A program made the position numbers and the translations under genes. A stretch of DNA of 64,000 bases from Cycas panzhihuaensis (lineage: Eukaryota; Cycadophyta). The DNA lies in contig CM041465.1 of assembly GCA_023213395.1 (NCBI GenBank), positions 68,703,741 through 68,767,740 on the forward strand. Reading direction: 5' to 3'. The notes beneath the pieces were generated by a model. It was not told where the DNA came from. It was given only the letters and a program-made list of their open reading frames with translations, and searched no databases. Below are positions 46,831 to 59,254 of this stretch, one piece after another (within the stretch, counting starts at the first letter, position 1; each line of letters begins with the position of its first letter).

Positions 46831-47420
46831 TAAAGTTGAGTGGTGAGTATCCCGACAGCCTGCTTAATTAGCATTTTTATGCCCCTTCAAGATAGAAGAA
46901 TTAGTTTGGTTATATTCAAGGCCAAACTGATGTGTGCCATGGATATATTTGAGAATCCTAATAACAACTTTCCAATGAAATATTTTTAGTTGTGACATAT
47001 ACCTAGAATAGATCCCTACTACATATGAGATGTCTAGATGAGTGTGGATGAGATAGATAAGGCTCCCAACTAACTTCTGGTACAAAGTGAGATCAAAAGA
47101 CTTTCCTTATTCATCTATATTTGGCTTAATTCTTGTCTCCACAAGAATTAGCAATGTCTTATATTTTGTTATCCTAAATCTTTCCAAGAGCTCATTGGCA
47201 GGCTTTGTTGTGTCAAGAAGATGTGTCCTGGTTTTTGCCAAACTTTAATTCCAAGGAAGTAGTAGAGCAACCCAAGATCTCCTATCTTAAAGTTACTTTT
47301 CAATTATGACCGAAGTCAAGTAATGCCATCAGTGTTGTTACTAGATATTACAAGATCATCTACATAGAGAACAATGATTATGATCAAAATATTTCTAATC
47401 CAAATGTAGATATATGGGTT
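46831..47420 (-). pseudogene. A2 reverse transcriptase, C-terminal half
   Basis: The open stretch 47085-46864 begins 'MYQKLVGSLIYLIHTHLDIS' and 'YVVGIYSRYM', the thumb/connection region L-Y-x-x-L-V-G-S-L-I-Y-L...R-P-D-I. The palm motif Y-V-D-D is intact at about 47355-47366, unlike in A1. The N-terminal half of RT is missing: at about 47420 the sequence passes straight into integrase. Confidence 0.8.
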
Positions 47421-48172
47421 AAGTATAACACTATTGGTTTCTGACTTAACCAAGCTTCTTTAGGAGTAATGTTCTTAACAACAACTGTGAGACTTATGTT
47501 AGTTAGGTATGTAATTGTGGCTATGGCAATAACATAAAATTTAGTGGTAAGATTTATATCATTAAACATGGATTTCCATTTGTTCGCCAATATCTAATTC
47601 ATCCTTTTAGTTATATTATTTTGTTATAGTGTGTGAGGTGCTAAGAATTAGCATTAGATACCATATTCCTTGTAAAAGTTATTAAACTAATTTGAGATAT
47701 ACTCACTACTATTGTCTGATCTAAGGGTCTTAATTCTCATACCACTTTCATTTCTAGAAGTAACTTTGAACTCTTTGAATTTGTCTAAGGCTTGGCACTC
47801 ATTTCTTAAGAAGTAGATCTATACTTTTCTTGAGAAATCATCTATGAAGGTAATAAAATACATACTCCCATTGATTGATTGAGTTGACATGGGACCACAA
47901 ATATCTGAGTGGACCAACTCTATTGGTTATGAGGATATCCATGCATTTTTTGGAGGGAATTTTTCTCTCTATTACTTTCCCTCAAGGCATGCCTCATATA
48001 TATTATTGTATCTCTTAATTTTTGGTAAACCATATACCATTTGGAATATAGACATAAGGTTCAAGACTCGTATGTTTAAATGACCAAGTCATTAATTCCA
48101 TAAATGGTCCTTGGTGTTTTTTAAGGTGACAATGTCCTTTGAATATGAGCATTCATCTAGTTCCTAAATACA
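47421..48172 (-). pseudogene. A2 integrase remnant
   Basis: The open stretch 47590-47384 has 'DINLTTKFYVIAIATITYLT' and 'ITPKEAWLSQKPIV', equal to the A1 integrase at 4859-4509. The far C-terminal part is lost in the deletion. Upstream, 47640-48060 matches A1 4900-5340 (core domain). The gag-pre-integrase end 'YSKDIVTLKNTKDHLWN' is near 48110. Confidence 0.75.
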
Positions 48173-50400
48173 GGGGAACTCTTCAATAATTACATCCTTC
48201 CCCTCATCAAGTTAAGTTGTGTTGGCCATTAAGTAGGATTCATTTTATGGAGTAGTGGCAAGGGGGATACCATCCATCCTGTATAAGCCACCATCTTCAT
48301 GTCTTATGGCCACAAGTTTACTTGTTGTATGGTCTATGATTCTACAAATTTCCAAGCTAAAGATATCTAAATTTTACTTATCCATTTGGTTGATAGAAAG
48401 TAGGTTCATCTTTATTCTAGGTACAACAAACACATTGTTGATGTGATGTCTGATGTTGGAGTCTTGTAATACTATTGGAGCCCTACCAATTTTGGTCATA
48501 TCATAAGCCAAATTATCCCTAAATTTGATAGTTTAAGTATTAATAGGGTGGGTCTCTTCTAACATCTTTTTTAAGCTAGTCATATATCTTATTACACCAA
48601 AGTCTAGAAGTCAAGTATTCTTATCAAGTTGAGAAGAAAGAGCTATAAAGAATAGGTTATAGGAGGAGGTATCCTAATTATCTCCTATATTGCCTCCTTA
48701 TTGTTGATTAATTCATTGGTTCCTTTAATTTCTATTGGGGAATTGTTGTCTATTTTATGGTCTTTAGCCTTGAGTGGGTCTAAGATTCCAATTTTGTTAG
48801 TAAGCCATGTGGTTAGAATGATGGCCCTCCTTGTGGATAGTAAGGACCTCCTTACTATTGAATAAGACCACCTTGATGGAGCTATGGGCCTTTTTATTGT
48901 AAAATAGAGCCTCCTTATTATGGATAAGGGGTTCCTTGTAGAGGGAATGGTCCTTCTTGTTGATAGTATTATCTATATTAAGGGTAGCTTAGACCTCCTT
49001 ATTGATATGAAGGTGCTCCTTGTTAGTAAATTGGGGCTAGTTGTTGATAATAAGGGGTATCTTTTTGGAAGCTAAGCTCATCTTACTGGCTCCCTTAATT
49101 TTTCAAGAGCTATAAATCATCTTATCATCTCCTGCATTCAATAGCTAGGTGTTTAGTTTTACCACAATAGAGGTAGGTGACATTTGGTCTATCCTACTAG
49201 TTCTTTTGAGGTTAAGTCTATGGTTGTTATTGAGATAGTCGAGGATATTGACATGGATTAATGGAGGATATACCAATTGGATGTTACTATTGATAAGTTA
49301 GTTATTATTGTAGCTCTTGAGATATAGTGACAGAGTCTAAGTGTTAAGTTAGATCATGATGCTTACTAAGTTGTTGAACTACTCTATTGATAGTCTTACC
49401 CTTTTCTAGATTACAGGTTACAAAGGTAGGAGCTCAGTCAAATATAGATATCACCTTAAGTCAATTAAGTATGTTCTTTTCTCATAACAAGAGCCTCTCA
49501 AAGGTTATGAAGTCTATTTTAGAATAATTATCATGTAGTTTGGAGACAAATGAGTTATATTATATAGGTAAGATGTTTATGATGCTAGAGATTAAATCAT
49601 GGTCTAAAGATAGATTACTAAGGATTATAAGTTAGTTCCTAATGATTTTAACTTCAATTAAGTGGCTTCTAATGTTGCCAATAAAAAACATTATAAATAG
49701 GCAAACTTTGAGGATTAGGGATCTAGATTTGTCCTTTCTCTCATAGAGGGCACAAAGTATATTCTACACCTTGTGAGATGTTTGGGTAATTTTAATATTT
49801 TGGTCCACTTAGTCTTCAACAACCAAGTGGAAGAAGGATAAAACAATGTTGTCCTTAACTTTATAATTAGCTAAGGATATAGGATCAAGTAGAATTATTA
49901 TGGTAAGATCATTAGGGTCTTTTATTGGTATAGGTAGGGGTATTTCTCCATTAACATAGGCCCAAAATTCATTCATTATAAGTAGGTTTTTAACTTATTT
50001 TTTCTATGGTACAAACTTGTTAATACCATTTAGTTTAATGTTATTAGAAAGTAGCATTTATAATGCCATGATTCTAAGTCTTTAGTTTGTTTTTATGTCT
50101 TTAAATGTTATGTAGTTGGGTATTAACCTACCTAGGGTGCTACTAATCTAGGATTCTTAGGTTTAAAGGTCTCTAGAAAACTTCTTGGTTAGTATCATAT
50201 TTAGTGGTACCTACCCATAAGTGGCAAACTTGAGACTCAATATACTTATATGTGAGCTTAAAGGCTCAATATACCTCCATATACAGGCTACAAAGAAGGT
50301 CTAGGACCCCCCTGATTTATTACCCCACCTGCGTTGGACTTATGCCTAACGATAGATCTTGTGGTTAGAACTTATCTAACTAAGGTACTTACCCCCTACA
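48173..50400 (-). repeat. A2 tandem duplication, unit 1 (protease-gag)
   Basis: Aligns base for base with unit 2 at an offset of about 2228-2229, with only a few percent differences. On the minus strand it holds a pre-integrase piece ('HEDGGLYRMDGIPLATT'), protease ('NNVFVVPRIKMNLLSINQM', active site D-F-G-V), the Gln-Gly-Gly-Pro repeat tract (48780-49020), gag (about 49980-49560) and the start of the leader. A1 has the same region once (6040-8390). Confidence 0.9.
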
Positions 50401-52630
50401 GGGGGACTCTTCAATAATTACATCATTCCCCTTATTAAGTTAAGTTGTGTTGGCCATTAAGTAGGATTCATTTTATGGAGTAATGGCAAGGCGAATACCA
50501 TCCATCCTGTATAAGCCACCATCTTCATGTCTTATGGCCACAAGTTTACTTGTTATATAGTCTTTGATTCTACAAATTTCCAAGCTAAAGAGGACATCCA
50601 AATTTTACTTATCCATTTGGTTGATGGAAAGTAGGTTCATCTTTATTCTAGGTACAACAAACACATTGTTGATGTGATGTCTGATATTGGAGTATTTTAA
50701 TGCTATTGGAGCCCTAATAATTTTGGTCATATCATAAGCCAAATTATCCCTAAATTTGATAGTTTAAGTATTAATAGGGTGGGCCTCTTCTAACATGTTT
50801 TTTAAACCAATCATATGTCTTATTGCACCAAAGTCTAGAAGTCAAGTATTCTCATCAAGTTAAGAAGAAAGAGCTGTAAAGAATAGGTTATAGGAGGAGG
50901 TATCCTAATTATCTCCTATATTGCCTCCTTGTTGTTGATTAATTTATTGGTTCCTTTCATTTCTATTGGGGAATTGTTGCCTATTCTATGGTCTTTAGCC
51001 TTGAGTGTGTCTAGGATTCCAATTTTGTTAGTAAGCCTTGTGGTTAGAATGATGGCCCTCCTTATGGATAGTAAGGACCTCCTTACTATTGAATAAGACC
51101 ACCTTGATGGAGTTAGGGGCCTTCTTATTATAAAATAGAGCCTCCTTATTATGGATAAGGGGCTCCTTGTAGAGGGAATGGTCCTTCTTGTTGATAGTCT
51201 TATCTCTATTAAGGGTAGCTTAGACCTCCTTATTGATATGAAGGTGCTCCTTGTTGGTAAATTAGGGCTAGTTGTTGATAATAAGGGGTATCTTTTTGGA
51301 AGCTAAGCTCATCTTACTGGCTCCCTTAATTTTTTAAGAGTTACAAATCATCTTATCATCTCCTGCATTCAATAGTTAGGTGTCTAGTTTTACCACAATA
51401 GAGGTAGATGACATTTGGTCTACCCTACTAGTTCTTTTGAGGTTAAGTCTATGGTTGTTATTGAGATAGTTGAGGCTATTAGCATGGATTGATGGAGGAT
51501 ATACCAATTAGATGTTATTGTTGCTGAGTTAGTTATTGTTGTAGCTCTTGAGATATGGTGACAGAGTCAAAGCGTTAAGCTAGATCATGATGCTGACTAA
51601 GTTGTTGAGCTACTCTATTGATAGTCTTGCCCTTTTCTAGATTACAAGTTGGAAAGGTAAGAGCCGAGTCAAATATGGATATCACCTTAAGTCAATTAAG
51701 TATGTTCTTTTCTCATAACAAGAGCCTCTCAAAGGTTATGAAGTCTATTTTAGAATAATTATCATGTAGTTTGGAGACAAAGGAGTTATATTATATAGGT
51801 AAGATGTTTATGATACTAGAGATTAAATCATGATCTGAAGATAGATCACTAAGGATTATAAGTTGGTTCCTAATGATTTTAACTTCAATTAAGTGGTTTC
51901 TAATGTTGCCAACAAAAAACATTATAAATAGGCAAGCTTTAAGGGTTAGGGATCTAGATTTGTCCTTTCTCTCATAGAGGGCAAAAAGTATGGTCCATGC
52001 CTTGTGAAATGTTTGGGCAATTTTAATATTTTGGTCCACCTGGTCTTCAACAACTAAGTGGAAGAAGGATAAGGTAATGTTGTCCTTAACTTTATAGTTA
52101 GCTAAGGCTATATGATCAAGTATAATTATTATGGTAAGATCGTTAGGGTCTTTTGTTGACATAGGTAGGGGTATTTCTCCATTAACATAGGCCCAAAATT
52201 CATTCATTATAACTAGGTTTTTAACTTATTTTTTCTATGGTACAAAGTTGTTAATACCATTTAGTTTAATGTTATTAGAAAGTAGCATTTATAATGCCAT
52301 GATTCTAAGTTTTTATTTTGGTTTTATGTCTTTAAATGTTATGTAGTTAGGTATTAACCTACCTAGGGTGCTACTAATCTAGGATTCTAAGGTTTAAAGG
52401 TCTCTAGAAAACTTCTCGGTTAGTATCATGTTTAGTGGTGCCTGCCCATAAGTGGAAAACTTGACTTGATATACTTATATATGAGCTTAAAGTCTCAATA
52501 TACCTCCATATATAGGCTACAAAGAAGGTCTAGGACCCCCATGATTTATTACCCCACCTACGTTGGACTTATGCCTAATGATAGATCTTGTGGTTAGAAG
52601 TTATCTAACCAAGGCACTTACCCCCTCTCA
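50401..52630 (-). repeat. A2 tandem duplication, unit 2 (protease-gag)
   Basis: Second unit, with the same content as unit 1. The junction (50391-50406) reads CCCCCTACAGGGGGACTC; the left start reads ATACAGGGGAACTC and the right end CCCCCTCTCAGTC, so a short CAG-type microhomology could have joined them. Confidence 0.9.
51791..52207 (-). pseudogene. A2 gag (unit 2), longest frame
   Basis: 138 codons starting 'MNEFWAYVNGEIPLPMSTKD', with 'ITLSFFHLVVEDQVDQNIKI', 'HKAWTILFALYERKDKSRSL' and 'TLKACLFIMFFVGNIRNHLI'. The pattern A-W-x-x-L-x-x-x-Y...L-x-x-x-L is copia gag (UBN2). It is the longest surviving gag frame of family A; the equivalent in unit 1 (49978-49562) is more broken. It lacks the Gln/Gly/Pro tail in frame. 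Confidence 0.8.
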
Positions 52631-54244
52631 GTCTAGCCTGGTCTTCAAACTCTAATAGGAAAGGGTCAACACCTTAGCTTGTCACCTATTACACCTTATA
52701 TCTAATGGTTTCCTTAACAAATTAGAGTACATTAATGGAATGTATAGGGTAGTAACCTCAGGGGTCTTAATCGTTCCCCTTACAAGGCTGGACATACGAG
52801 ATTCAATTAGGAAATTATCTTTTTAATGTGAAAGATTGATTTTATAGTGAGTTATTTACAATCACAAGATTCCTTTTAAGTAAAAAATAATTGAAATAAA
52901 AATAAAAATAAAGATGGGTTTAGAGTTCTCTTTATTAGGTCAAACTCAAGACAGAATTATATCAACCTTCTAACAGAAATACCTATACAAAACCAACACC
53001 AGGCACTTGTTAGCCTTAAAAAATAGAATTAGATAGCTCAATAAAGATTAGCCATAGCCTCAACTAGTATAAGAACTTATAAAGAACTTAAAATGTCTTT
53101 AAAATTTGAGAAATAAGGCTCAAAATGCTCAAATACTAAGGTCAACTTTGGTAGCTTATATCTTTCAACTCTATATTAGGCTAAGTTATATCCTAAACTA
53201 TAAAGCTCTAAATCTACTTTTTGATGGTCTAGACAATTTAAAAATTGGACTTATGATTGCTAAGATATTATCAAAATAATACAAGTATATTTTTATGATA
53301 AAATCCAAATGAGGATGGGCTTAAGCCCCTTCTAAAACTAGCCCCTGCTCACCTATAGACTACATGTGACCTCTTACTGATGCAGTTAGGGTGCTTATGG
53401 ACCTAAAATTATATCAAATGTAGCCTAATATTTTTGAATTTGTAAAAATATTTAAAACTAGCTAATAACCATTTGAAGTCTACCCTTTAACCGAAAAAGT
53501 AAGTCATATGAGTGATGAACATGACTAGATCTGGAGGTTAAAGGCTTAGATCTTAATCAAAAGTTAAATGCAATTTGATTTAATTGATTAAGATCAAAAA
53601 GTGAAAAGAAAATAATGATTTTTTTTATAAAAATAAAGAGTTGTTAGGCTTGCACAGTTGTGAGCATAGCTTGGGTAGCCTATGCAGGGGAATAGAACTT
53701 AAAAACCCTACCAGATGATCACAAAATGGTATAAAATCATTGATGGGTGGACACAGGAGCCAAAGGAACCTAATATACTCATCATTTGTGAGAAACATGC
53801 TTAAAATGAGTAAAATAAAGCTATGCAAGGTATAAGGGTTGTGTGAGTAAAACTGGCCAAGAAAGAGCTTAAAACTACTTAAGATCTATCTGAATAGGTT
53901 CTAGCAAATAGAGAATGAGGGTGCAGGGCCACCATAGAGTGAAATAGAGCTTCAGTAGAGAGATATGAGTAAATCTAAGGTTGGAATGATGAAGAAATAG
54001 GTTTTTTTCTTCTATTCTTTACTCAAGAGTAGAACCAAACCTCGTACATTTGTAATTGAGCTTAGAATTCATTGTAAGGTGTTGATATCTACTGGAAAAT
54101 ACTATGCTTCACATCAATATTCCATAATATATGAATTTTTAGAGAAAACTAAGGACATCAAAGCAAACAAGGTGTTGTTATGAAGGAATGGGCCTTTGTT
54201 TGTCAATATTACTCAAAGAAAACACCAAATCATAGCACAAATAA
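52631..54244 (-). other. A2 5' leader
   Basis: Untranslated leader, collinear in parts with the A1 leader (8390-10002). No gene. Short open stretches (53828-53625 minus, 54180-54395 plus) lack motifs; the second lies mostly in the LTR. Confidence 0.6.
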
Positions 54245-54255
54245 CTCTGATACCA
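54245..54255 (-). other. A2 primer-binding site (tRNA-Met)
   Basis: Minus strand TGGTATCAGAG, exact, abutting the right LTR. Confidence 0.92.
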
Positions 54256-54644
54256 TGCTAAATACCTTAGGATCTAGGAAATTATGTGCTTTAATCAATA
54301 TATTAAGCAAAATAATAGAACTATGCAATGAAACTAGTGAAATATATAAGAATAACTCAAATGAACAAAGTATGGGTGAATTTGTCACCACATAAGGCTC
54401 TACTTGGGTAGAGCTTTTGTATTAACATCAACAACATATACAATACAATAATGTAGGGTTTATTTTATAAGAAACCTACCAATATTTTGAGAGATACAAT
54501 AGGCTAATTAAGCAACAAATTAGGTAGACCTGACCTGTTTATATAATAACATTAAATTATAATAAGGGTCATCTTAACATTATAATATGTACATAGGAAA
54601 TATACATTTACATGAAACGAAATTGATATTACAATGTTTTAACA
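54256..54644 (-). repeat. A2 right LTR (5' LTR)
   Basis: Partner of 46016-46404. It starts TGCTAAATACC on the plus strand and ends TTTTAACA, followed by the ATTAT duplication. Confidence 0.92.
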
Positions 54645-54775
54645 ATTATACTAAAATACAAAGATGCAAAAGTAGGAGCATCCAAAATTACCAATTTATT
54701 CATAATTTTTTATTAGAAATGTTGATTAAGTTATGGAACAAATCTTAACTCTATGAACTATGCGTCACTTTACTT

Positions 54776-55104
54776 TGTAAGATATGGTATGAAAATGATA
54801 CTATATCTTAAAAGAAGAAATATAAGACATAAAAGATAGATAATGAAAAAGATATTCACTCCTTATATTATTTTATAAGATGTACATAGATATGTAGGAT
54901 ACTCACATATGTATGAGATTTCATAAAGTTAACAATAACACACTCTTGGTAAGCTTGGCATATAACTCAAGATGCCCATTAGCATATATATTAAGATGAA
55001 TATAATATAATAATCATGATAATCTTGAGAATTACATGAGCATGAAGGGAGCATCTATACAGTGACTAATGAATTAAATATTAATCCAAATATTATACCT
55101 AATA
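54776..55104 (-). repeat. E left LTR (3' LTR)
   Basis: Shares with 58119-58447 runs such as ATATAAGACATAAAAGAT and TAATGAATTAAATATTAAT. Terminal CA has become TA. Confidence 0.85.
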
Positions 55105-56262
55105 TTTCTCCTCTTTAATATTTAATTCATTCTTTTCACATATGCTATTATTGTTGTATCATTTTTCTATTATTATAGTTACTCTAAGTTGCATCAAATC
55201 TTTATCAAATTAGTAATATTCATATGAAGATGACTCTATCTACTTGACCACATGGGTAACCAGTTGTTGTGATTACTAATTCTCTAGGTAGTCACTTCAA
55301 TTGCATGGTTTAATCAACTTTTTCAATAACATTATTCCAAAAATAAATCATCTTATATGGCCTACTTAGTATGTTGAAAATATATAAAAGTAGATAAAAA
55401 GAGTGTCTCACTTCTTACGAAATGGGATTATAAAACAACTTTCTTTGGTATCTCATGGCTAAAAATATAATAGTGAGCCCTCTAACCTCAAAAACTTGCC
55501 TTATGAGGCTCATATAATTATGTACCTAAAAACATAATGGATACTAGTAGCTAAATAAAGTCGCAAATATGGAGATTTCACTTATTCCTTAAAGGTTACA
55601 AGTCCAACATTATATAATAATTTTATATAACATAAATCATCATATATTTTGGCTTCTACATAGCATAATTCAAAAAAGAAAAATATATACATGTACATCA
55701 TGCTCATCTGACTTAAGTGAGTCTCACACCAAAAAGGTGATTAAATTAAAGTTAGACTAAGGTATTTATTAATTATAGTGGATCACCTACTATTGTTAAA
55801 AAGACTCCCCCTTAATGTCAAATTCTTCTAATTTATCACATATTTTTGGCCTTTTAACACTTGGCCAACATATCATTAATAATAACATTTTTAAAATGTC
55901 ATCAATCACCTCATAAGGTGTTATAAACCAACAAACTTAGCCATTTTTAGGCCTAAATTTCAAATAAACTTATGTGACACTAATATTAATCCTTAGTCAC
56001 CACATAGGGTGCTAGTATAAAATGATTAAACTTGGCCTTTAAGACCTTACATAGCATTAAATTTAAAATTTGTTAAGTACATTAAAAATATATATATAAT
56101 ATTTTATTCAACTTTGAACTTTATTTTCACTTAGAAGACAAATTCAAATATCACTAAATTAGTTCTCATTTTAAAGAGGAGTGAGCTACAATTTCAATGC
56201 AACTGAAAGAATCAAAATTGAAGCCTATATGTGAGATTTATGAGGAAAATAACATAGCTAGG

Positions 56263-56265
<3 letters not shown>

Positions 56266-56310
<45 letters not shown>
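56266..56310. repeat. (AC)n-(TA)n compound microsatellite
   Basis: About 17 AC units followed by 5 TA units. Confidence 0.95.
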
Positions 56311-56311
<1 letters not shown>

Positions 56312-57570
56312 TACTTTTAAAAGGCACTTAACCCCTCTAGATATTGAGCCTTTGGTTATGTTGCTTCACCATATAACCGTGTGTAGCGGGTGAGGGGTTA
56401 GTGGCACTCTAAAAATATTTTAATTTTGTTTAATTTTTTAAAAACCTTTTTAAACTTTTCAAATGACAAACCTTAAAAAAATCTTAATTTAATTTATTTT
56501 TATAAAAAATTAAAAAAAATAATGATAATAACTCTAATAAAAAATCATGCCATTATTTTCTCTTATACAAGTTTTAGAGGCAACTTTCTTATCTTCATCT
56601 TAGGGTTTGTTTTATATGCCAGATGATCAATCCAGTAACACATTCCCATGTACTCTCAGAATGGTGGCAAGTATCTTGCCCTCATTTCTTTGAATGCCTT
56701 CTAAACTACCATAAATAATACCAATAAATATCAACTAGACCATCCATTCCAAATATCAATAATAGATTCAACCTTATATGACTATATCATGGAGATCTTT
56801 GACTTCTTCCTACCGGATTCAATAAGCCTTTATCCTTGCTAAAAAGGCTTCATGTAAATGATGATAAAAGCTTAATGTAGGTATTTAGAATACATATACA
56901 AGTCTTAAGCTTTCTATAGCCTCCTCCTTCTTCTTATCCCCTTCCTTAAAAGGGATTTTCTTCTTTACCTTTATTGCTAATTGACTAATAAAATTTATAA
57001 TAGAAAGCAAATGAAAAGGAAGCATATTCAAGCTATGAAAAGACTCAGTGAACCTTGCATGGCAATAGGAAATATAGAGTATGCATTTAATTACATATAA
57101 GGGACTTTATCTTTCCTATTGGTTGAAAGTGTAAAACATAAATTAGTAATCTAATGAAGTAAATGAAATTATAGCCATCAACTTAGTCAGCCTCAAATTA
57201 GAAACTAATAGTAAGGTTAATTCACCTTTAAGGATATATTTGATGTTATAAAAGAATGATTGAGGCTATTGATGTTAGAGATTGTCTATTGCTTGCTTGT
57301 CTATATTATCAAGCATAAGAGTCAATAGTAGAACCTATCTTAATAGTGAAGACACAAAGACAACATAAGTCTAATATTTTAAATAACTAAACAAGGCATA
57401 AAGTTTGGCAAAGTTGACTCTATAATAGTGAAGACATTGATTAACTCTACATGGGTCCAACTAAAACTATAATAGCAACTGAAAATATAATATTATCCCT
57501 AGAGGTATCAAACCTAAATCTACACGAATAGACAGTGAATATGACTTTATTATGATAATGCCCTCTCAAA

Positions 57571-57595
57571 ATATATATATATATATATATATATT
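57571..57595. repeat. (AT)n microsatellite
   Basis: About 12 AT units in the interior of element E. Confidence 0.95.
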
Positions 57596-58118
57596 AGCCC
57601 TTGATGGCTACACATATTAATAAACAGAAGGATATACTTATCACAAGGAAGATAAAATATTTAGCAAAAGTAGAATGACTTCTTCTAGCAAATATATTCA
57701 ATAAATCAACATATAACATAAAACTCATCAACCTAAAAGATTAAAGGTAAGGTATGCTCTCATTTATTAAGAAATAGCCCATATTTTGAGTTGTTGGGAT
57801 GGTTAGTCCCATGGTCTATTATCAGATCAGTGTGCCTTCATTTCTATGCTAATGACCTCCTTGCATACTTGGAACTGCAACTCTAAATTTATAACTTCAT
57901 ATTCTATTCTTTAATATTCAACAATAAAAAAGTACTTTCCAGTAGTATATGGATCCTTCTCCTTAAAAAATAAAATCTTCTAAGAAAATGGCTATGACAT
58001 ATGACATTTTGACAAAAAAGTCCAAGTTGTAATACAACTCACTCAATGAAGATTTTCCATGATCAAATGGATGATTCGTCAAAGGATCATAACCTATTCC
58101 CTAAGCTTTGATACCAAA

Positions 58119-58447
58119 TGTAGGATGTGGTATGAGAATAATACCACATTTTGAGAGAAGCAATATAAGACATAAAAGATTGACAATGAAATAAAGGTTC
58201 ATTTCTTATATTACTCTATAAAATATACATAGACATATAGGATACTCATACATATGTGAGATCTCACAAAGTTAATAATAATATGTTCTTGGTAGGCTTG
58301 GCACACAAATCAAGAAGCTCAGTTACACATACATTAAGATGAGTATAATATAATAATCAAGATAATCTTGAGGGTTATATAAGCATGAAGGGGGGATCTA
58401 GAAAATAACTAATGAATTAAATATTAATTCAAATATTATACCCAACA
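58119..58447 (-). repeat. E right LTR (5' LTR)
   Basis: Partner of 54776-55104, with intact TG (58119) and CA (58447) ends and the primer site two bases to its left. Confidence 0.85.
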
Positions 58448-58860
58448 TACCCAAATGCCATTTATAATAATAAAAAAATCATATAAGTGCATAATGTTTA
58501 TCATAAAGTAATAAAAAGTAATCACAATCTAACTTATTTAAATATTGTTCACTTTTTCTCAAAAGCTTTTAAAGATGTTTGATCCAAGTTATAATAATTT
58601 ACATATGAAATGCTTCCAAAGGTATGTGATCCAACTTCCAATAATTTCTATTCTTCTAATTCTAGTCTTCACCTAAACCATGTCTTTAATATTTTATGTA
58701 AGTTGATGATATATAATCTCTGGTATTCATATTTGAACTATTTATTTTCTATCATTTGACCTCCCACTACTTGTCCATTTTCCTATTAGAGAAATATTAA
58801 TGTTTTATCTTTTATATCTAAAGGTCCCTAAGGTAAAGACAAAGGTTATATGTCCAACCC
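58448..58860. other. AT-rich DNA between E and F
   Basis: No feature seen apart from AACCC (58856-58860), the target duplication of F. Confidence 0.5.
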
Positions 58861-59254
58861 TGTAGTAATCAAATGACTCTACAATTATTGTTGATAATGA
58901 AATCCCTCTTTGAGGAAAGGTGCCCTCCACAATGCTCCCTAAAAGGGCCAAAAATACTGCAGTCCAAGACTTCTCTGATGATGATCAAATGATGTCGTAA
59001 ATCCTCCTTAAATAGGTGACTAAAAGATAGAAATAGAAGTCGGCCAAAAAAGGGGAAAAACCTGCCCAAAACTAATACTGAAAGTCGGCTAGAACACCTC
59101 AAAAAATAAGCAGACTAAAGTCTTTAAATAATCATAACGTTTGATACAAAAGTCAGAATTGACTTTCATCTGAACCGTTGGAATTGTCGTTCAGAAACCT
59201 TTGATTTGAATGGTAATAAGCTATATTTTGTTTACCATATTTTGGAATGTTACA
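58861..59254 (-). repeat. F left LTR (3' LTR)
   Basis: Aligned with 60869-61262; shared runs include GGTGCCCTCCACAATGCTCC and TTTGAATGGTAATAAGCTAT. Confidence 0.9.

Larger units (their letters stand above)
46016..54644 (-). mobile_element. Copia LTR retrotransposon A2
   Basis: Same family as A1 (2227-10404) by collinear sequence. LTRs 46016-46404 and 54256-54644 are both 389 bases; an exact target duplication ATTAT lies at 46011-46015 and 54645-54649. The primer site is exact. Compared with A1 it lacks about 1 kb (RT N-terminal half and linker, joined at about 47420) and has the protease-gag region twice in tandem (48173-50400 and 50401-52630). LTRs differ at roughly one base in eight by eye. 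Confidence 0.93.
55105..58105. other. E interior, non-coding
   Basis: No gag, protease, RT or integrase motif was found in six frames by eye. It contains microsatellites at 56266 and 57571. Confidence 0.55.
54776..58447 (-). mobile_element. Non-coding LTR element E
   Basis: LTRs 54776-55104 and 58119-58447, both 329 bases, align end to end. The primer site CTTTGATACCA (58106-58116) is one base from the tRNA-Met site, and a polypurine tract (minus TTAAAGAGGAGAAA) lies beside the left LTR. Flanks TACTT and TACCC may be a target duplication altered by C-to-T change. The 3.0-kb interior has no recognisable gag or pol and no open frame of interest: a non-autonomous (LARD-like) or fully decayed element. 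Confidence 0.8.
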
